Part shown: piece after piece, positions 61,043-64,000 of the stretch | Layout of the letters: every line of letters begins with the position of its first letter | Numbering within the stretch: position 1 is the first letter of the stretch | Assembly: GCF_009909195.1 (NCBI RefSeq) | Contig: NZ_JAAAMU010000018.1 | Span: 62,001-126,000, forward strand | Source: Paenibacillus sacheonensis | GTDB lineage: Bacteria > Bacillota > Bacilli > Paenibacillales > Paenibacillaceae | DNA: 64,000 bases | Direction of reading: 5' to 3' | Made by a program: the position numbers and the translations under genes | The notes under the pieces: generated by a model | Told to the model about the DNA's origin: nothing | Seen by the model: the letters and a program-made list of their open reading frames with translations, nothing else | The model's database searches: none

Positions 61043-61258
61043 TACTCTCACCCCCAGGTTTGATGTATTTCAAAGCCTATAGCCCATGGGCACGCTAAGC
61101 AGCAAATTACCTTCACTTTAAACGAATATCCTATTTCACCTCGAACTTTTCCTTTAAGCAAACTTCGCCTTCAAACCGAGCTTCTCCTTCAAGCCGAACT
61201 TTTCATCCAAGAAACTTCCCGTTCGGGCCCTGCATTCCCGCCCATTATAACATAACCG

Positions 61259-61287
61259 TTGACTTTGTACGTATAGCAAACTATATT
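61259..61287 (+). promoter_or_regulatory. Promoter of the MDR oxidoreductase gene
   Basis: -35 TTGACT (61259-61264), 17-bp spacer, -10 TATATT (61282-61287), immediately followed by the MarR-type palindrome. Confidence 0.75.
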
Positions 61288-61303
61288 TGTTTGTGTAACA
61301 AAC
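61277..61303. promoter_or_regulatory. MarR-type operators overlapping the promoter
   Basis: Two overlapping inverted repeats: CAAAC-N7-GTTTG (61277-61293) and GTTTGT-GTA-ACAAAC (61289-61303). They cover and follow the -10, consistent with repression by the divergent MarR protein. Confidence 0.7.
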
Positions 61304-61333
61304 TAAATTATCATGATTGGAGGCCCTTTCCCG

Positions 61334-62308
61334 ATGATGCATGCTGCCGTTGTACATTCGTTCGATGCGGCTCCGAAATTCGAAAAGTTCGATATGCCCA
61401 ATCCCGTCAACAAGCATGACGTCCTTGTCGACGTCCTTGCGGCGGGATTGCATCCTCGCGTGCGTTCGCAAGCAAACGGCTCGCACTACGCGAGCACAGG
61501 CGAACTGCCTTTGATACCCGGCATTGACGGCGTTGGGCGGCTGCAGGATGGCGGGCTGGTCTACTTCGTTGCCCCCGATACTGCGCTGGGAACGTTCGCG
61601 GACAAAGCGGTCATCGACGTGCGCCGAAGCGTTCCTTTGCCCGAAGGGGCTGATCCGGTTCGAATCGCCGCGGCCATGAACCCGGCCATGTCGGCCTGGG
61701 TCGCGCTGCGCCGCCGGGCGGAGTGGCAGCCAGGGTACAAGGTGCTCGTTCATGGCGCAACCGGAAATTCCGGGCATATGGCCGTTCAGATCGCCAAGCT
61801 GCTAGGTGCCGGTCAGGTCATCGGAGCCGGTCGCGATCAACAGCGTCTCGACGCTCTTCCGGCGCTCGGCGCATATCGGGTCGTATCGCTGGCGGGCGAT
61901 CCTGAGGCTGCTTCCGAACGTCTTGGCGAGGCCGCCTGCGAAGTGGACATCGTCATCGACTACCTATGGGGCAAGCCTGCCGAGCTGGCGATGACGGCTA
62001 TGCTGACACGACGATCCGATCGGAGTCGGGCGTTGACCTGGATCCAAATCGGTTCCGTCGCCGGTCCAACGGCTGCCGTGCCTTCCGCCGCGCTGCGATC
62101 GGCTAATTTCAAGCTGCTCGGCAGCGGCCAAGGGTCCGTTACGCCGGCGGGCTATTTGGCTGAATTCCCGGCGTTGATCGACGCGATTGCAAGCGGCAGC
62201 CTTCGCGTGAATGCGGCAGCTTATCCGCTTGCCCGCGTGGAGGAAATTTGGGCGGCGCCTGCGGCTGCCGGAGAGCGGGTTGTTTTCGTCCCGGCGATGC
62301 ACACGTGA
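61334..62308 (+). CDS. MDR-superfamily oxidoreductase (quinone oxidoreductase-like)
   Basis: 324 aa from ATG 61334 (MMHAAVVHSFDAAPKFEKF), GGAGG about 10 nt upstream. GroES-like N-domain (PVNKHDVLVDVLAAGLHPRVRSQANGSHY), then the Rossmann domain with LVHGATGNSGHMAVQIAKLLGAGQVIGAGR. No zinc-binding Cys cluster, so it belongs to the zinc-free quinone/enal reductase group. Controlled by the overlapping MarR sites, a common arrangement for electrophile- or quinone-induced genes. Confidence 0.9.
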   Translation: MMHAAVVHSFDAAPKFEKFDMPNPVNKHDVLVDVLAAGLHPRVRSQANGSHYASTGELPLIPGIDGVGRLQDGGLVYFVAPDTALGTFADKAVIDVRRSVPLPEGADPVRIAAAMNPAMSAWVALRRRAEWQPGYKVLVHGATGNSGHMAVQIAKLLGAGQVIGAGRDQQRLDALPALGAYRVVSLAGDPEAASERLGEAACEVDIVIDYLWGKPAELAMTAMLTRRSDRSRALTWIQIGSVAGPTAAVPSAALRSANFKLLGSGQGSVTPAGYLAEFPALIDAIASGSLRVNAAAYPLARVEEIWAAPAAAGERVVFVPAMHT

Positions 62309-62395
62309 GGGGCTGTGTATAGACAGGTACGCTCTTAACAGCAAGCGTCGAGCGGCTTGTAAGTTTTGAGCGGCCAGCGTAAATCATTTTGGCTC

Positions 62396-62425
62396 TTGCA
62401 TAATTCACAATTTTCAGACTATAAT
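62396..62425 (+). promoter_or_regulatory. Promoter of the riboswitch-controlled gene
   Basis: -35 TTGCAT (62396-62401), 18-bp spacer, -10 TATAAT (62420-62425). Transcription would start close to the first base of the riboswitch. Confidence 0.75.
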
Positions 62426-62435
62426 CTAGGTAAAT

Positions 62436-62508
62436 TCTGGTATGTGTGACTGGCGTAACGTGGGGGCCCACGGGGGAGCACATATTCATAGCGCCGTACG
62501 CCTGGGCA
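62436..62508 (+). ncRNA. ZTP (pfl) riboswitch
   Basis: All conserved parts of the ZTP/ZMP aptamer are present in order: GTGTGACTGGCG, CGTGG-GGG-CCACG stem, GGGGAGC, a short variable linker and the pseudoknot-forming GCGCCGTACGCCTGGGCA. These elements are characteristic of the pfl RNA. A terminator-like hairpin follows directly, so ligand probably prevents termination. Confidence 0.93.
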
Positions 62509-62536
62509 GAGGTAAGGGGGAGTTTCCCCTTGCCTC
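62509..62536 (+). terminator. Expression-platform terminator of the ZTP riboswitch
   Basis: GAGGTAAGGGG pairs with CCCCTTGCCTC (11 bp, one G-T) around GAGTTT; the tail TTCGTGCTTTT is only partly T-rich. It abuts the aptamer's last helix. Confidence 0.75.
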
Positions 62537-62616
62537 TTCGTGCTTTTAAGAGCGTCTTGCTTTTAAGCGTTCATGCTTCTAAGAGGTTCGGACAAGATTT
62601 AAGAGGAGGCGTTGGA

Positions 62617-63198
62617 ATGAGAATCGCGTTTATTTTGTTTCATGGGGTTACGTTCTTGGACTTCGTAGGGTTTTACGACGTCATTAATCGGCTGAAGTAT
62701 TTCGAAGCGACCAAGGATACGACCTGGGACATTTGCGCCATGAGCGAAACCGTCGCCGACGAGCTGGGGATGACGATCAACGCGAATCGAGTAAAGCCGG
62801 ATTTATCCGAATACGATATGATTTTCGTGCCTGGGGGCATGGGGACGAGACCACTGCGGTATGACGAAGCATTCGTATCCTGGCTAAGAGGAGCGGCGAA
62901 CGCGCGTTACATCGTCTCGGTGTGCACGGGAGCTTTATTGCTTGGGGCGGCAGGGTATCTGCGGCAATCGAAGGCCACGACGCACCCTTACGCCTACGAG
63001 CTGCTGGAACCGTACGCTAGCGAAGTTATCCAAACCCGAATTGTCCATGACGGGAACGTGATTACGGCCGGAGGCGTCGCGACGTCCATCGACTTGGGCT
63101 TGTACGTGGCGGGGCTCTTCTTGACCGCGGACGAAGTCGAGCGCATCAAGAAGCAGATGGATTATCCTTATACGCCGGAAGGAATTCTAATCGTATAA
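62617..63198 (+). CDS. DJ-1/PfpI family protein under ZTP control
   Basis: 193 aa from ATG 62617 (MRIAFILFHGVTFLDFVGFYDV), GAGGAGG 9 nt upstream; the longer frame from 62446 lies inside the riboswitch. Glutamine-amidotransferase-like fold with the nucleophile elbow ARYIVSVCTGALLLGAAG (Cys about 106), preceded by MIFVPGGMGTRPLRYD and followed by ATTHPYAYELL. Related proteins include isonitrile hydratase and cyclohexyl-isocyanide hydratase types. Control by a one-carbon-stress riboswitch suggests a role linked to purine or folate metabolism, by inference. Confidence 0.9.
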   Translation: MRIAFILFHGVTFLDFVGFYDVINRLKYFEATKDTTWDICAMSETVADELGMTINANRVKPDLSEYDMIFVPGGMGTRPLRYDEAFVSWLRGAANARYIVSVCTGALLLGAAGYLRQSKATTHPYAYELLEPYASEVIQTRIVHDGNVITAGGVATSIDLGLYVAGLFLTADEVERIKKQMDYPYTPEGILIV

Positions 63199-63245
63199 CC
63201 ATTCGGGGAGATCTTAGGAACATTTCGCAGGATGGAGTGAGAGGT

Positions 63246-63596
63246 TTGAAGAAGGCAGCGCTAGGCATCGTGACATTCCTACTATTCGTCGTCTTGAATG
63301 GCTGTCGGATCTCGCCAGAGGCCGGAACAGGAGACTACATCATTGCGAAGGACGAACAACGAATCTTAGTAGCCAAAAACATTTCCCGGGCCGATGCGGC
63401 AAACCAGACGCTGGCCGATCTCAGAGAGAAGCATGTGGAAGTGATCGCATATATCCTGGAAGATGCCGGGCTCTACGACGAGCTCGAGGTTGGCAATCGA
63501 GTAAAAGTGACTCCCAAAACGACCGACAAAGGCGAGTACATCGTGATGCAATCCGACCCGCCCCAAATCGTTGCAGGCAAAGTCGTAAGACAGTAG
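63246..63596 (+). CDS. DUF3221-type small lipoprotein
   Basis: 116 aa from TTG 63246 (MKKAALGIVTFLLFVV), GGAG 8 nt upstream; GTG 63237 overlaps that site. The lipobox LNGC places the lipidated Cys near residue 20. The mature part (GDYIIAKDEQRILVAKNIS, then VGNRVKVTPKTTDKGEYIVMQSDPPQIVAGKVV) matches the DUF3221/YobA pattern of a small OB-like beta barrel. Surface-attached; function unknown. Confidence 0.82.
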   Translation: MKKAALGIVTFLLFVVLNGCRISPEAGTGDYIIAKDEQRILVAKNISRADAANQTLADLREKHVEVIAYILEDAGLYDELEVGNRVKVTPKTTDKGEYIVMQSDPPQIVAGKVVRQ

Positions 63597-63694
63597 ATGG
63601 ACCAAGTAGGAGACGTTAACATTGCAGGTCGTAAAATACTTCGTCTTAGCTTGCAGCGCCAAGCCGTTCTAATTCCATAAGCTTCGCTGCAGGT

Positions 63695-63730
63695 AAAAGC
63701 CGCATCAGATCCTTTCTGGGGCGGCTTTTT
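63695..63730 (+). terminator. Terminator after the DUF3221 gene
   Basis: AAAAGCCGC pairs with GCGGCTTTT around a 17-nt loop and is followed by TTAGG. Confidence 0.7.
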
Positions 63731-63854
63731 AGGTAGAGAACGCTACTTAAGCAATTGCTGCCTATAATGGCGCTGTTCCGATTGTTACAATAACGCTTAG
63801 CATCAGGCTGCCTATGCTCAGACGACAATCGAAAAGAGAAAGAGAGGAATTCGT

Positions 63855-64000
63855 ATGACCGTAACCAAACAAAGCTATACGATCTGGTTCTCCCAACGAA
63901 CCGGAAGCACGCTGCTGAATCGAGCGCTGGCCTCCACCGGCGTGGCAGGCGATCCCAGCGAATGGCTGCATATGGACCATGCCGACCCGGCGGCGTTCAC
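63855..64000 (+). CDS. Stf0-like sulfotransferase (partial, 3' end outside window)
   Basis: The 48 visible codons begin MTVTKQSYTIWFSQRTGSTLLNRALASTGVAGDPSEW. The SQRTGSTLL segment is the PAPS 5'-phosphate-binding loop, and the spacing to GVAGDPSEW matches Stf0-type (trehalose 2-sulfotransferase-like) proteins. AGAGAGGAA lies about 9 nt before the ATG. The acceptor is unknown and the rest of the gene is outside the window. Confidence 0.8.
   Translation, partial: MTVTKQSYTIWFSQRTGSTLLNRALASTGVAGDPSEWLHMDHADPAAF

Larger units (their letters stand above)
62309..62616. other. Leader region of the DJ-1/PfpI gene
   Basis: 308 bp holding a good promoter, a ZTP riboswitch, a terminator hairpin and a short T-rich stretch with CTTGCTTTTAAG/GTGCTTTTAAG repeats before the ribosome binding site. 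Confidence 0.8.

Overview
The window looks like chromosomal DNA from a high-GC member of the Paenibacillaceae (Paenibacillus or Cohnella type). The basis is the gene content rather than any marker gene. It has many glycoside hydrolases, each next to an AraC, LacI or ArsR regulator. It also has a lipoprotein-dependent sugar ABC importer with a sulfatase, a stalk-domain secreted protein, ywnA/ywnB-like genes, a VTC-DUF4956 cluster, strong GGAGG ribosome binding sites with frequent TTG/GTG starts, and low-GC promoters in a GC-rich background. No rRNA, tRNA, phage, insertion sequence or cas gene was seen. Both ends cut a gene: a beta-mannosidase on the left and a Stf0-type sulfotransferase on the right.

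Layout. 1-14.6 kb: beta-mannosidase with divergent AraC, two convergent GNAT acetyltransferases, a secreted stalk-domain protein, a DODA-type dioxygenase, an SGNH hydrolase, a PhyH dioxygenase with AraC, then a GH42 beta-galactosidase divergent from a LacI regulator. 13.8-19.9 kb: AraC divergent from a binding protein, two permeases and a sulfatase, probably a system for a sulfated glycan. 19.9-21.4 kb: a gene-free island holding a cluster of DnaA boxes, 77-bp and 42-bp tandem repeats and an array of palindromes. 21.4-28 kb: a nuclease-fold/winged-helix protein, ArsR divergent from a GH2 enzyme, and a divergent CorA-like protein. 28-39 kb: an ATP-dependent DNA ligase, P-loop kinase, GNAT, enolase-superfamily dehydratase plus epimerase, two APH-fold kinases, a PAP2 phosphatase, an MFS exporter, and a ywnA-ywnB-like pair sharing two copies of one operator. 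40.3-47.1 kb: a two-component system divergent from VTC polymerase, DUF4956 and a carbohydrate-binding lipoprotein, followed by an FPGGG-repeat protein. 47.7-59.4 kb: pepT, a heterodimeric ABC exporter, GNAT, a PPOX-like protein, DUF378, a DHA2 exporter with TetR, and pepD. 60-64 kb: a MarR regulator with a very long repetitive N-terminal extension, a zinc-free MDR oxidoreductase, a ZTP riboswitch in front of a DJ-1/PfpI gene, a DUF3221 lipoprotein and the sulfotransferase start.

How the parts work together. Most of the window consists of small self-contained modules (regulator, operator, target). Several operators can be read directly: a LacI palindrome and a cre-like site over the GH42 promoter; AraC direct repeats abutting the sugar-ABC promoter; Rrf2 palindromes before ywnA-like and ywnB-like genes; three AT-rich TetR palindromes; and 11-bp spaced response-regulator repeats before the VTC operon.

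Unusual features. Intergenic DNA is rich in repeats. At least five gene-free stretches carry short inverted repeats spaced about 50 bp apart, in unrelated sequence families. Three coding regions carry in-frame tandem repeats. The strongest candidates for new biology are the DnaA-box cluster, the repetitive MarR extension, the 50-bp hairpin arrays, and the ZTP riboswitch controlling a DJ-1/PfpI gene.
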